A stretch of DNA of 64,000 bases from Carpediemonas membranifera (taxonomy: Eukaryota > Fornicata): positions 1,612,001-1,676,000 of the forward strand of contig JAHDYR010000005.1 of NCBI GenBank assembly GCA_019828565.1. The letters run 5' to 3'. Below are positions 35,190-44,962 of the stretch, in pieces. How positions within the stretch are numbered: position 1 is the stretch's first letter; each line of letters begins with the position of its first letter. Both the position numbers and the translations under genes were made by a program. The notes under the pieces are model-generated. The model did no database searches and was not told the origin of the DNA. It saw nothing but the letters and a program-made list of their open reading frames with translations.

Positions 35190-36731
35190 TTATGGCCCGG
35201 GGTTGACCAAAACAGGGAAGATCTCAATGATGTCGAGTGTTGGGGGCTCGTCTCCGGGATGGACCTCAGCCACGCCGCCCGACACGCGATATGTCGTGAA
35301 CCACAAGCCCTGCTTATCTCTGAAACTGTTGTTCCCCAGACTCAGAGCAGTTGCTTCGAACTGCATTACGTAGTTAACATCCAAGTATGTGTTCACGTAA
35401 TTCGTCCTACCTTCAGTGACCCAGACAACATAGTCGTACCCACAAGACCATCCAATGACGCTCCCAGCAAACGACAGTGGTGTAATACCGGGGGTATTGC
35501 CCTGACTGTGCAGGCCCGCACGGAAGATGGCATGAGGGATGTCGCCAGCAAGAACGAGGCGGTGGTCGCTGAGGAATATCGTAAATGTGTTAGTGAATGC
35601 CGTCTTGCCTAGGACCCGGTCAACATGGAAGGGGAGGGGGGTGAATGATGGCACGGGCTCTCTGTGGCCGAGTCCCAGCTGACCGTGGTCGTTGGGGCCC
35701 CATATCATCTGTTGATCACCCATGGAGATAATCACTACTGAAAACTGGTTCATGATGTGATCTGGGACAAACCCTTCAGGCAGAGTCACCTCTCGTAAAC
35801 AGCAACCACCGCTGGCGAGCTGGCTGAAGAAGGTGGTCGTGGAGTTGCCAGCCATCACAAGCCCAACTCTAGTGAGGATGAATATGCTTGTATCGTCCAG
35901 AGAGACGTGGGTCACCAGCTCAGCCCTGTTCCATGGGGGTAGTCCCGTTTCATAGGCGGCAGTTTTAGGACAGGACGAAAAGGAGAGCGGGGTAGGGTAA
36001 ATGCACCCGCGATCCACCTCGGCGGCAGGACACCAGCCCCACAGGCCCCTTGTTGTTTGGGCGATGATGCCATGGCCACAAGATGAGAGGGCGACAAGAC
36101 GAGGGAGACGGACCCTGGCGAGGGGGTGGGCCGGCGTGGTTGTTGCGGTAAGGAGCCGGCCAGCATACGCCATGTAGATGGGTGTGGCAGGGATGAAGTT
36201 GCTCTCACCATCCTTTGCGGCAATGTTGTGGCAGAAGAAGAACTTGCGGCAAATGAACCAGAGGATCTTAGCATCTGGTCTAAAGCGCTCCTGGAACTCG
36301 GTTGGAAGCTTATCATCGAGGTCTGGGTTGGCTCCTGTCTGCATGATAATACTCCAGAGAGTGCCCTGGAGCAGCGTGTGCAGGGCGACCGGGAGCTCCT
36401 GCCCATCAGCGAGCTCGACGTTCATACTTAGAGGGGGGCCGTCTGTGAGAATGGAGCGGGCGCGGTCGAGGAGGGTCTGGGCTCCTGGTTTGAGCATGGG
36501 GACCTTGGCGAGCAAATCGACAAGGGATTCGAGGGAAGTATCACTCGCTATTCTTGATGCACCTTCCTGCTCCTGGATCAAGGGCATAGTATGCTTGAAG
36601 TGCCGCGAGTAGGCGTGGCGAAGAAGAGAGGGAACGTCTCCGGCGGTGGAGGCCGTAAGCAATACTGCAGCGCGGTAAGCGGATATAATAGAGTATCTTA
36701 TCCCGATTTCCTCGCTTTTAGATCCATGCAT
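35190..36731 (-). CDS. RCC1-like paralogue family member B (513 aa)
   Basis: Same architecture as the genes at 22424, 45915 and 51319. The N-terminal module reads GDVPSLLRHAY, RARSILTDGPPLSMNVEL, LHTLLQGTLW, GANPDLDD and LWFICRKFFFCHNIAAK. The C-terminal propeller has LPPWNRAEL, LTRVGLVMAG, the repeat PNDHGQLGLGHREP, PLPFHVDRVL and LAGDIPHAIF. It is the most diverged member: the conserved SHQVAE is CHNIAA here, and the nucleotide block shared by the other three members is eroded. No signal peptide or membrane helix is seen. A TTTATATAAA box lies 70 nt upstream of the ATG at 36731. Function is unknown. Confidence 0.8.
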   Translation of the reverse strand: MHGSKSEEIGIRYSIISAYRAAVLLTASTAGDVPSLLRHAYSRHFKHTMPLIQEQEGASRIASDTSLESLVDLLAKVPMLKPGAQTLLDRARSILTDGPPLSMNVELADGQELPVALHTLLQGTLWSIIMQTGANPDLDDKLPTEFQERFRPDAKILWFICRKFFFCHNIAAKDGESNFIPATPIYMAYAGRLLTATTTPAHPLARVRLPRLVALSSCGHGIIAQTTRGLWGWCPAAEVDRGCIYPTPLSFSSCPKTAAYETGLPPWNRAELVTHVSLDDTSIFILTRVGLVMAGNSTTTFFSQLASGGCCLREVTLPEGFVPDHIMNQFSVVIISMGDQQMIWGPNDHGQLGLGHREPVPSFTPLPFHVDRVLGKTAFTNTFTIFLSDHRLVLAGDIPHAIFRAGLHSQGNTPGITPLSFAGSVIGWSCGYDYVVWVTEGRTNYVNTYLDVNYVMQFEATALSLGNNSFRDKQGLWFTTYRVSGGVAEVHPGDEPPTLDIIEIFPVLVNPGP

Positions 36732-37151
36732 GGCGCAGATCGACGATTCTACCCCAATTGCTCAACTCAGTCTGGGGTCGGCGCATCTCGCCATGCCCCC
36801 TTTATATAAATCCTCCCTGCCTGCAATGAGCAGCCCTACAGGCTAGCGTGAGGTGAGAGGAGCGAGAGGGGTCCCGCTGGCACTTAATGGGCGGGGTTGG
36901 GCGGGCACTGCCCGCACGCCTTGCGGAAAACCGCGACATCGATGGCGACAAGGGGGCCGCCGGGTGTGCGCCATGCCAGGCCCAGCAGATGGTCTATGCC
37001 GTGGTATTACAGCATTCCACGAGTGCGCATCGCCGCCTTACGATGGGGTGCAGTTTAGTCTACCAACCAACACTCTACGATTCACAAGGGTGTTCCCAAC
37101 AACGATAATCAACAACTGCCAGCTCTCAAATTAGACAACTTCACCGTTAAG
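36732..37151. other. Divergent intergenic region with G/C-rich foldable segment
   Basis: About 420 bp between two divergent genes. The near half holds the TATA-like box. From 36887 to about 37000 the DNA is very G/C-rich and has successive inverted repeats: GCGGGCA-C-TGCCCGC (36901-36915), GCGG-AAAA-CCGC (36923-36934) and ATGGCG...CGCCAT (36942-36947 with 36969-36974). This could be a structured RNA gene; I recognise no known class. Two open frames here have no protein-like character. Confidence 0.4.
36801..36810 (-). promoter_or_regulatory. TATA-like box upstream of RCC1-like member B
   Basis: TTTATATAAA followed by a G-run on the minus strand, 70 nt upstream of the ATG at 36731, in otherwise G/C-rich DNA. 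It looks like a TATA element, though such boxes are not known to be general in this group. Confidence 0.35.
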
Positions 37152-37742
37152 ATGCAGTCCGGTATTCTATCCAACGACCGCGTCTTCGTTCGAGGATCCT
37201 TGACCGTCAGATGCGACATCAGCACTGACATCATTCCGAAAGGACTTGTTTTCTCAGTTAGATGCCCCGCTCAAGCAAGAATCCCTCACAAGTGCGACAA
37301 AGTTGTGAGTTACTACACACTTGAAACGATGGCCGATGGCAACGCTCTCATCTTCACTTTCCCTGACAAGTTCTACTTCAACGGCTTCAACGTCATCAAC
37401 GAGCGCCGTGTGTTCGACGACCAGCCTGCCGACCTCAACCACGCCCTCAAGGCCGCCCTCGTTCACGACGTCCTCATCACCTATCAGCAAATGTTCGGGA
37501 ACATCAAGTGGGGCATCGGGGTTGGTAACACACTCAACAACCTCAACCTGCGACAGCTGGCCGACTTCCTCTTCGAGCAGCTGCTGAAGAAGGATGATTT
37601 CTGTCTTGTCAACCGGTATAACCTGGAGATCGCCATGATCGTTGGAGCTGTCAAGTTCAACACAACAAGGCTCAGGGTTAAGGCCAGCGCGCCATTCTTT
37701 GGGGGGAAACGGCGCACGCCCAGGAAGCTGCCCCTATGGTAA
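37152..37742 (+). CDS. DUF1353-like protein (196 aa)
   Basis: Not a familiar eukaryotic protein. The central part has the layout of the bacteriophage-associated DUF1353 family: a strand region ending in FYFNGFNV, then ALKAALVHDVLITY (the family's Ala-Ala-x-x-His-Asp-x-Leu), then NLRQLADFLFEQLL (Arg..Ala-Asp..Phe) and a terminal helix RYNLEIAMIVGAVKF. The His-Asp and Ala-Asp pairs probably form the core site. The N-terminal 70 residues are beta-rich, and the tail is basic (GGKRRTPRKLP). No signal peptide is seen. If the match is right, the gene probably came from a phage or bacterium. The start is ATG 37152. Confidence 0.55.
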   Translation: MQSGILSNDRVFVRGSLTVRCDISTDIIPKGLVFSVRCPAQARIPHKCDKVVSYYTLETMADGNALIFTFPDKFYFNGFNVINERRVFDDQPADLNHALKAALVHDVLITYQQMFGNIKWGIGVGNTLNNLNLRQLADFLFEQLLKKDDFCLVNRYNLEIAMIVGAVKFNTTRLRVKASAPFFGGKRRTPRKLPLW

Positions 37743-37867
37743 GCCGAGCCACTGTTTGCGATGACGATAAAACCAACCATCACGGAGTGTAGACTGTCCG
37801 AGGATGACATGTTGAGCCAGCATCTGCCTCAGTGCCGTGCAGCTTTCGCAGCTTTAGCAGCTTTGCA

Positions 37868-39004
37868 ATGGAGTCGACGATTAAGGCTGTCCACGCCACA
37901 AATAGGGGCGGGATTCCATTCCTTATGCCTGATACTCTCGCTGATATTGGTATCAGCGACGTCTCCGTCGCGTATTCCGACTTTTTCACTGGAAAGACGA
38001 ATGTACGCGATCACATCACTTCTGTGGCCTCTAAGTCAAAGAAAGAGGGTGCCCTTGCCCAATACGTTGGAATGGCACAGGATACTTTCCTCATTCCGGC
38101 CTCTGACGACAACCAAATGACTGAGGTACGACCAGCCAATAAGAAGGAGACTGTGCACGTCATGACACCCTTCGGACACCAGCAGATCAACTTTGAGCAA
38201 TACCTAGAGGATGTTGCTGCTCTCAAGCCAGCTCTGGCGGTGCTGCCCATCCCAATAATGCCCAAGGAAGTCCCCACTGCGGCGGCCCCGAAGAACGTCG
38301 CCATTAAGATGGTCAGATACAGGGAAGGGCTCATGAAGAACGCGGCTAAGATGCTATGCAAGGTCCCAGCCAAGTTCGACGTCCCCCTGCTCGTTCCCAT
38401 CGCATCTAGAGACAACTTGAGTGAAATTTGTGAGATTGTCGAGAAATCTGAGGCAATCGTCGGCTATTCCCTGTCAGCGGCCCCACTGGGCGATGATACT
38501 CAGACATATCTATCCGATTTAATAGATTTCCTCCCAAAGAAACAGATTTATTTTACCACAGTGAGTTGCCCCCTCGAAGCCTGCGAGGCCGCTCTTGCCG
38601 GTGCCACCCACATCCACAGTGATGTCCCGACCCGGCTGGCGAGCATGGGTTTGGCGTACAGCTTCAGTCTCGACATGAAGGAGTACGAGGGCAAGAAAGC
38701 CCTCGCAGAGGACGGCGTGGCTGCACCCAAGGCCAAGCAGCCACTCCTCACCAACCTGTGGGACCGTGTGCACCAGCGGGACACGAGCCCTCTTGTGGAA
38801 GGGTGCGGGTGCTATGCCTGTGCCCATCACCAGCAGGCCTACATCCACCACCTCACATCCATCCGGGAGTTGACTGGGTCAGTCTTGATCTCTGCCCACA
38901 ACGTCCACAGCTGGCAGAGGCTTGTGGAGAGGCTGGGCTCGTTCGGGTCAGACAGGGCGGGGCTGGTGGAGTTTGTCGGGTGGTTTAGGAGGGTTTATGG
39001 GTAG
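37868..39004 (+). CDS. QTRT2: Queuine tRNA-ribosyltransferase accessory subunit 2
   Basis: A 378-residue TGT-family (beta/alpha)8 protein. The zinc site is visible as CGCYAC (about residues 312-317) with the downstream His in SAHNVHSW, and LMPDTLADI at the start is typical of the QTRT2/QTRTD1 branch. The catalytic loops of the queuine-inserting QTRT1 subunit are not preserved, consistent with a non-catalytic partner. QTRT2 pairs with QTRT1 to exchange guanine-34 for queuine in tRNAs with GUN anticodons, using queuine salvaged from food bacteria. The open frame reaches back to a GTG at 37832; the first ATG is 37868. Confidence 0.9.
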   Translation: MESTIKAVHATNRGGIPFLMPDTLADIGISDVSVAYSDFFTGKTNVRDHITSVASKSKKEGALAQYVGMAQDTFLIPASDDNQMTEVRPANKKETVHVMTPFGHQQINFEQYLEDVAALKPALAVLPIPIMPKEVPTAAAPKNVAIKMVRYREGLMKNAAKMLCKVPAKFDVPLLVPIASRDNLSEICEIVEKSEAIVGYSLSAAPLGDDTQTYLSDLIDFLPKKQIYFTTVSCPLEACEAALAGATHIHSDVPTRLASMGLAYSFSLDMKEYEGKKALAEDGVAAPKAKQPLLTNLWDRVHQRDTSPLVEGCGCYACAHHQQAYIHHLTSIRELTGSVLISAHNVHSWQRLVERLGSFGSDRAGLVEFVGWFRRVYG

Positions 39005-39238
39005 ATAAAAGAGGCGGGGCTGTGTTTGTCAGTATTAGGTTAGATTCGCGGAGACATCGGATTCTCGGAAGACGGATCTGGAATCTGACGTTATCTTTAT
39101 AACCATCACCCTGACCCTTGGTCTCGTCTCGATGAATCAGCCTCGCCAAAGTCGAGCCAATCAGCAGCGCACCGGGGTCCGCCGGAATCTGACTAATCAA
39201 ATGATTACGCACATTGGCCAATCGCACCATCCGAGCTC

Positions 39239-42200
39239 ATGCGTCCCTCTACCACGAGTTTGGCAACCTATGCGTTCGTCTTTATCCTTTACTTGTGCAC
39301 ATTCAGTGTATGCCTGGACACGGACCTGAATCCGATGTTTTACGCCAAAGCCCTCGCCGAAACCGAGACGATGTTCATTTCCTGCCAGCAGGACATCATT
39401 GGCATCAGCGGCAATGTCAATCAGATCGTGTGCTACCTGTTTGGCACCCTCCTTCCCAGCAATGCTCCCGTTGCCACTGTCTCTGACGTCCAAAGCTGCT
39501 TTGGTACCGCCAAGTCAATTACCAACATCGATGCCGGCACTGGCGTCTCAGGCAACCACGTGTTCATCTACATCGCGACCTTTGACGTCCCCGCGCCGGT
39601 CTACACGCCCAACTACAACCGCTACTCCTGTAAGCTCGCTGTCACTACATCAAACAAGGGTGTTGTCTACGATGAGAACATAGACATCCTCCTGTCCATA
39701 ACTCACGGCACGGTGACCTTCGAGGAGGAGGCCAGCGTCGTCTTCGTGGCCGGTGACAACTCTGCGGGCCAGCTCAGCGCTGATCCAGCCACCAAGGCGG
39801 ACATACCTTCGGATCTGTGGACTAACGCACCATTCGACTACGAGGCCCTCACTGCTGTCGAGATCGGCGACTCTGCCTTCGTCATCACGGACATCGGCGA
39901 GCTATGGTCCCTAGGCGGCACCAAGTATCCCGGGCACGCCATACAGGGCTCTGATGTGTGGAGGAGAGTGCAGCACGAGGATGCACTCAACATGGTGTTC
40001 ACCCACGTCTCACTGGGCGCTGATCACGCGCTTTTCTTGGGCTACGACCCCATCACTGGCTACGACCATCTGTACGTAGCCGGTAGTGGCCCTGCTCTTG
40101 GTCTTGGCGGCATCGAGTACGTAGTCTTCGAGGAGGTTACCGAATTCAAGGACAAGGACATCAAAGACATCCAGGCCACTCAGACAGCCTCGTACCTCCT
40201 CTTGGGCGATGGAAGCGTCTGGGCATGCGGTAGAAACGACCACGGTGAGCTGGCGACTGGGACGACAGACCCGAGCGGCACGTTCATGTTGGTGGAGATG
40301 TTCCCCGCTGACTTTGGCACCGTCAGCAAGCTCGGAAACACCCTTGGTGCATTCATGTTTGCAATCGACACCGCGGGCAAAGTTACTGCCTGGGGAGAGA
40401 ACCGTAAGGGACAACTCGGTCTCGGGGTGACAGACGCCTTCATCACCAAGCCGACTGTCGTCACATCCCTCTCTCCAAAGTTTATCGCCCAGGTCGAGGG
40501 CGGGCTTGACTTCGCCCTAGCACTGTCATCTGATGACTTCCAGGTCTACGGCGCGGGTGACACCGCCTACACCGGCACGGACCCCGCTATTGTCACGGGC
40601 AGGACCACCAACGTCTTCGCCAAGTCTACCCTCGTCCCCACCCCCACCGCTGAGATCGCGGCCGGTGAAATGCATGGGGTGGCACTGACCGTCAACGCCA
40701 ACACCGGGGCGACTGGCGTCTATTCGTGGGGAGACAACTCGTACGGCCAGCTGGGACTCGGGCATGACCAGAAGAGTACCCCCACCCCCACAGAGGTACC
40801 GACGCTATCATCTACCACGACAGAGCCCTTCAGCCGCGTGTGGGCTGGTCACCGTCACACCATCGCCATGGAGTCGACGAACATGCAAGACCAGGCATTC
40901 TATGAGATCTACCCAGACGGTAGAGTCATGGTACACTCACTCAGCGGATCTGTTGGGCATGCTGTCCTGGGCGATATCATTGAGTACAACGCTGGGTCCA
41001 CCATCAACACTCACATCAGCGCTACAACCGTCAACAGCGACACTGGAGTCTATTGGATATGGTCAGACGGCCATTACCCCGTAACTGACCAGATCCTGCA
41101 GTTCACACTCCGTAACGGGGCAAGGGAAGAGTCATTCAAGTTCCACATTCCGAAGGAGGTCGTGATTCAGCCCAAGGTCGACGGCATGACGTGGAAGTAC
41201 ACTGGGGACAGCTGGATGACAACTCTCCACTTGGCACACGGAATAATCAACAGCAGAGCGTCTCAGGTGAAGCTTAGCTGCGTCGATGGTTTGGTGTCGC
41301 CCACATTTACCCTCATGAAGCTCGATAACGCCGCCACCACATGGGATGTGTCGATAAGGCCCCGACACAGCATGTCGGGCGCTACCACTGTGCTCTACCC
41401 CTACTATGACCAGTGTGAACTCACCATAGACGGTGTTTCCATGTTCAACGGGGCGCTGGGCACCATACTGCCTCCCGACCTCACGCTGTCCACCTTTGAA
41501 ATCAAGGACGTCACTCCGTACATGTACTATGGCGGCCACATGACCGTATGCATCACACCTAAGGACATGTACGGTCGTTTCCTGCCCCTAGGCGTCGCTA
41601 CGATGGCTGCTAAGGCTAAGGTCTTCGCAGTTTACCCCGTTACAGTGTCCAGCGAGCAGACGGAGCAGCTTGAGGCCATCGTTGGAGGTCAGCAGCAGGG
41701 ATTCTACTTCGACCAGGCCAACAAACGCTACTGCGAGGTCGTCGACACTACCTTCCCCGTATCTGGCCAGATTCAGGCCAAATTTGATGGGGAGATCGTG
41801 GGCGATGAAATATTCATGCAGATACGGGCGGATACCGGCAAATCTAAGGTCTTCGTCAAGGAGGGGACCATGTGGCCTCCCATGGCCGGTGAGGCCGCCA
41901 GGTTCTGTATCAGCGTGTTTGACATCTCAGGCGTGAGGAAGATCACGTCAGCGCCCCCACTGTCGGTCGAGCTCATCATCAGAGGCGACGCCGACCAGAC
42001 TTACCACCCCTCGCTCGACCCCTCATCAAATGATTACTGTGTCAGCGTGGTCCTCCCTGCTGGCCACTACTCTTACATCGCCACGTACAACGGACTCCAG
42101 CAGTTCTCTGGCGCCGAGTTTACTGTCGCAGCGGCCCCCAAGACTGGCAGAAGCGGCCCCATGACCAGGGTATTCGACTTCATGCTCACCGTATTCGCTG

Positions 42201-42409
42201 TCCTGCTGTCACCGGTTGTCGCAGGCGTTGGCGTGGTCGGTGGTGTTGTCATTGCTGCTGCCGGCATCGTATTTGGGGTTGTGATGGTCCGCAACAGCGG
42301 GCGGGGAGAGAAGAAGGTGAAAGGGAGGGGTCAGTATGAAGCTATTGGCACCGTGGCCGATGACGGGTTTGGGTCAGCCCCAGCGCCCTTCGTTTATGAT
42401 GCTATTTGA
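39239..42409 (+). CDS. Secreted/type I membrane protein with RCC1 propeller (1056 aa)
   Basis: The N-terminus is a signal peptide (residues 1-25, ending FILYLCTFSVC). An ectodomain with RCC1-type repeats follows: VVFVAGDNSAGQLSAD, SVWACGRNDHGELATG, KVTAWGENRKGQLGLG, FQVYGAGDTAYTGTD and GVYSWGDNSYGQLGLGHD. Residues about 560-960 are beta-rich with scattered cysteines, possibly Ig- or filamin-like. A membrane helix lies near 990-1020 (GVGVVGGVVIAAAGIVFGVV), followed by a basic cytosolic tail of about 35 residues. RCC1 propellers are usually intracellular, so an extracellular one is unusual; I infer a surface or endomembrane role. The start is ATG 39239. Confidence 0.85.
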   Translation: MRPSTTSLATYAFVFILYLCTFSVCLDTDLNPMFYAKALAETETMFISCQQDIIGISGNVNQIVCYLFGTLLPSNAPVATVSDVQSCFGTAKSITNIDAGTGVSGNHVFIYIATFDVPAPVYTPNYNRYSCKLAVTTSNKGVVYDENIDILLSITHGTVTFEEEASVVFVAGDNSAGQLSADPATKADIPSDLWTNAPFDYEALTAVEIGDSAFVITDIGELWSLGGTKYPGHAIQGSDVWRRVQHEDALNMVFTHVSLGADHALFLGYDPITGYDHLYVAGSGPALGLGGIEYVVFEEVTEFKDKDIKDIQATQTASYLLLGDGSVWACGRNDHGELATGTTDPSGTFMLVEMFPADFGTVSKLGNTLGAFMFAIDTAGKVTAWGENRKGQLGLGVTDAFITKPTVVTSLSPKFIAQVEGGLDFALALSSDDFQVYGAGDTAYTGTDPAIVTGRTTNVFAKSTLVPTPTAEIAAGEMHGVALTVNANTGATGVYSWGDNSYGQLGLGHDQKSTPTPTEVPTLSSTTTEPFSRVWAGHRHTIAMESTNMQDQAFYEIYPDGRVMVHSLSGSVGHAVLGDIIEYNAGSTINTHISATTVNSDTGVYWIWSDGHYPVTDQILQFTLRNGAREESFKFHIPKEVVIQPKVDGMTWKYTGDSWMTTLHLAHGIINSRASQVKLSCVDGLVSPTFTLMKLDNAATTWDVSIRPRHSMSGATTVLYPYYDQCELTIDGVSMFNGALGTILPPDLTLSTFEIKDVTPYMYYGGHMTVCITPKDMYGRFLPLGVATMAAKAKVFAVYPVTVSSEQTEQLEAIVGGQQQGFYFDQANKRYCEVVDTTFPVSGQIQAKFDGEIVGDEIFMQIRADTGKSKVFVKEGTMWPPMAGEAARFCISVFDISGVRKITSAPPLSVELIIRGDADQTYHPSLDPSSNDYCVSVVLPAGHYSYIATYNGLQQFSGAEFTVAAAPKTGRSGPMTRVFDFMLTVFAVLLSPVVAGVGVVGGVVIAAAGIVFGVVMVRNSGRGEKKVKGRGQYEAIGTVADDGFGSAPAPFVYDAI

Positions 42410-42505
42410 GACATAAAGATGAATTAAAAGGCCAGCACGTCAAGTGAAACTTTTAATTATTTGACATGTCGGTCGGCCTGCACATAAAAAATGTAAATGC
42501 AAAAA

Positions 42506-44608
42506 TCAGGCGCTACCGGCATCGACTGAAGCAACAGACATGCTTGCCTCCGTTGTCTGAGAGCTAAAGCTGTCTTGCCGCTCGTCTTCATCCAAACTGG
42601 GCACACTCTGACTCGACTGGCTCGGCTCCCTCAACGGGAATGCGTCCGCCGGTGAAATGGCATCGCGGGGGAGGCTCTCTCTCATGTGGTCGTCGCCGTG
42701 GAGAACGCTGCTCATCTCAGCCGCAACCCAGTCGTGCTTCTCGACGTCACCCCTGAGCAGACTGACCTGACCCTCGTCTGTGCAGAACGTGATAAACATA
42801 ATGTCACCAACAAGGCAGGCTGACATCTCTCGGCCGGGCAGGATCTTGTTGATACGACGACGCCTGCTCCCCTTGGTCCCTTGGTAGTACACGCCGCACA
42901 GCTCACTGACGTCCTCGTAGCACCAGATCTTCTCACCTGGGATGCGGTAGAGCATGGCGATGCCCCCGTCCGGGGTGACGTGGACGATGTAGTACCGGTC
43001 CCGCTCGCTGTTGCCGACCACGGCCGGGTTACCCACGCAGCGTGGGGCCCTGGAGGTCGACGTGAGGTTGTCTACACGCCACCCGCCGATGGGGTTGGCG
43101 TTGGACAGAAGCATGATCTCGCCCTTGCTGGTGGCGTAGAAGTAGAGCTGGCCGGCCTGGTACACCGAGAAGCCAGTCAGGGGCGACGCAGCCTTGCCCA
43201 GCGCCTTCCTACTGACGGAAGTGGCCGCCCCATCGCCCAGCAGCTTGTACGACCAGCCAAGCAGGGCTAGGTGCTGGAACTCGTGAATCGACCCGCTAGG
43301 GCCAACGTAGCAGATGTGCTGCTGTGCGAGGCCAAGGAGGACCGATGGGGCGAAGAGTGGCTTGGCTGGCTTGCTCTCCTTCGAGTTGACAGCCTCAGTC
43401 ATGCTGGACGGCTCCCACCCGCCCGCGGCAGTGCGAGCAAGGGTGTATATGGTGCCCTCCAGCGACACCACGGTCAGCTGGAGCTGCATGGAGGAGGTCT
43501 GGGTCAACACGGGAGGGAAGTCGGGCCTGACCGGCTTCTTGAGCTCTGTCACGGCCTGTGCCCGCCACTTCATGCTGCTGTTGGCCACTAGAAGTCTAAC
43601 CCGACCCTCGCTGTCGACCACAGCGACCCAGATCTCTGGCCCGTGGGTCGATAGAATGGACACTGCGGGGCCGGCCAACGGCGAGAGCGGGGGCAGGCGA
43701 AGGGTGTGACTGAGGTTGTACGGGCGCCAGCTATGGGTAGCAGTGCGTCGGAGCTCTATCAGATCAGCAGAATTGCTGATGAAAAAGACGTGCTCAGATT
43801 GTCCGTCCCGGAATGATATGAAGGGCGCTTTTGACTCCGATTTGATGGACTCAAAGTCGTCGCTGTTGAGTCTAAAGGTCGGCGACATCATAGTAACGGC
43901 CGAGGCGACCCGTCTAACGGCATCATCGGGCTGTGACCTGGCTCGTGTGCGTCTCCGTGCGGACTGTGGCACATGTAGGGTCAGGTTCGAGCTGGAATTG
44001 GCCTGGCCCCGCATGAGAGAGCGTGTGGCTGACTCAGGAGACGTGTGAGGGTCAGTCTCTGTGTCCTCTGACTCCTCGACTTCAATAAATGACAGGGGCT
44101 GGACCTGTGAGGCTGGCCGAGACTGTGGGTTTGACTTGGACCGTACCCGGGACCTCACCTCCTCTGTACGCTGCTCGGCCAGCTTCAGGAGCTCCTGTGT
44201 GAGGGTCCGCACGAATATCGGTAGTGTCTGCCAATTTAGGCCGAAAAACAGGACTACAGACTCGTAGAGGACAACGGAAGTGATCAGGGAGAGCTGGAGG
44301 AAGATGAAGAAGAGTATAGGGCGAAGAACGAGGCGGCCGAGCCACATGGAGCCGACCTTATCGTTGATTAACGACACACTGTAGCATAAAATGAGAAGGA
44401 TCCCTGCGAGAAGGAAACGCTGGAGCATCTGGAAACCGCGACTCTTCACAATCCCGTATCCAGAGGCTATATCTGAGCGCAGTTGAGACAGCATCCTCGA
44501 AACATTGCTGTCGTCGAGGATTTCATGCTGTAGACGTATGTCAACGCGCCCTGAATCAATGCTATCGCGAACAACTGCTCTGACAGCTGTGTTCACTAAT
44601 GAATTCAT
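42506..44608 (-). CDS. Membrane-anchored PLL/tectonin-like beta-propeller protein (700 aa)
   Basis: Two or three hydrophobic segments occur near residues 64-130 (FLLAGILLILCYSV; LILFFIFLQL-type sequence). A basic, Ser-rich linker follows. Residues about 265-640 contain repeated units of the form G-x-I/V-x-x-L about 40-50 residues apart, each followed by a Trp (HSWRPYNLSHTL, MKWRAQAVTELKKP, GGWEPSSMTE, LGWSYKLLGDG, GGWRVDNLTST, IWCYEDVSEL, HDWVAAEM). That spacing resembles fucose-lectin or PLL-type propellers. The C-terminal 70 residues are acidic and Ser-rich. I infer a membrane-tethered lectin-like or binding propeller; the topology is uncertain. The start is ATG 44608. Confidence 0.7.
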   Translation of the reverse strand: MNSLVNTAVRAVVRDSIDSGRVDIRLQHEILDDSNVSRMLSQLRSDIASGYGIVKSRGFQMLQRFLLAGILLILCYSVSLINDKVGSMWLGRLVLRPILFFIFLQLSLITSVVLYESVVLFFGLNWQTLPIFVRTLTQELLKLAEQRTEEVRSRVRSKSNPQSRPASQVQPLSFIEVEESEDTETDPHTSPESATRSLMRGQANSSSNLTLHVPQSARRRTRARSQPDDAVRRVASAVTMMSPTFRLNSDDFESIKSESKAPFISFRDGQSEHVFFISNSADLIELRRTATHSWRPYNLSHTLRLPPLSPLAGPAVSILSTHGPEIWVAVVDSEGRVRLLVANSSMKWRAQAVTELKKPVRPDFPPVLTQTSSMQLQLTVVSLEGTIYTLARTAAGGWEPSSMTEAVNSKESKPAKPLFAPSVLLGLAQQHICYVGPSGSIHEFQHLALLGWSYKLLGDGAATSVSRKALGKAASPLTGFSVYQAGQLYFYATSKGEIMLLSNANPIGGWRVDNLTSTSRAPRCVGNPAVVGNSERDRYYIVHVTPDGGIAMLYRIPGEKIWCYEDVSELCGVYYQGTKGSRRRRINKILPGREMSACLVGDIMFITFCTDEGQVSLLRGDVEKHDWVAAEMSSVLHGDDHMRESLPRDAISPADAFPLREPSQSSQSVPSLDEDERQDSFSSQTTEASMSVASVDAGSA

Positions 44609-44962
44609 TGATACCTGCGTTACTGTCGGGCGATTGCGAATGTCGTCCTTCTTGAAGCTACTCTGCAGAGCAGGCTTGAGATGGTCAACAATAATCTCAC
44701 CACCACCTTACCAACTGGGAATGATGAATCTGTCAGGGGGGTGTGTGAGTAGCAGCATTACTGGCGTATCGTCTGGTGGTTTTGTTGAGGGTCGGCATTC
44801 TGAATCGGAGGAGCAGAAGTTGGTCGGTCAACTCGCGCTGTCTGAACATCATATGGTTCCCATCACCATCATATGGGTTCTTCTCAGCTCAACCTCACAC
44901 CGAGAACCATCACTCTCAACAGAAGCCCTCTTTCATTCGCTTTATACACTGCCCGTGGTACA
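44609..44962. other. Intergenic region upstream of the 42506-44608 gene
   Basis: About 350 bp between two minus-strand genes, with no credible gene of its own. It contains an imperfect direct repeat, CATATGGTTC and CATATGGGTTC, near 44850-44882. Plus-strand frames here are shadows. Confidence 0.5.

Noticed and set aside
36853-37134. Open frames in the G/C-rich divergent region
   Set aside because: Composition is Arg/Gly/Pro from G/C-rich DNA; the hairpins there argue for RNA or promoter function instead.
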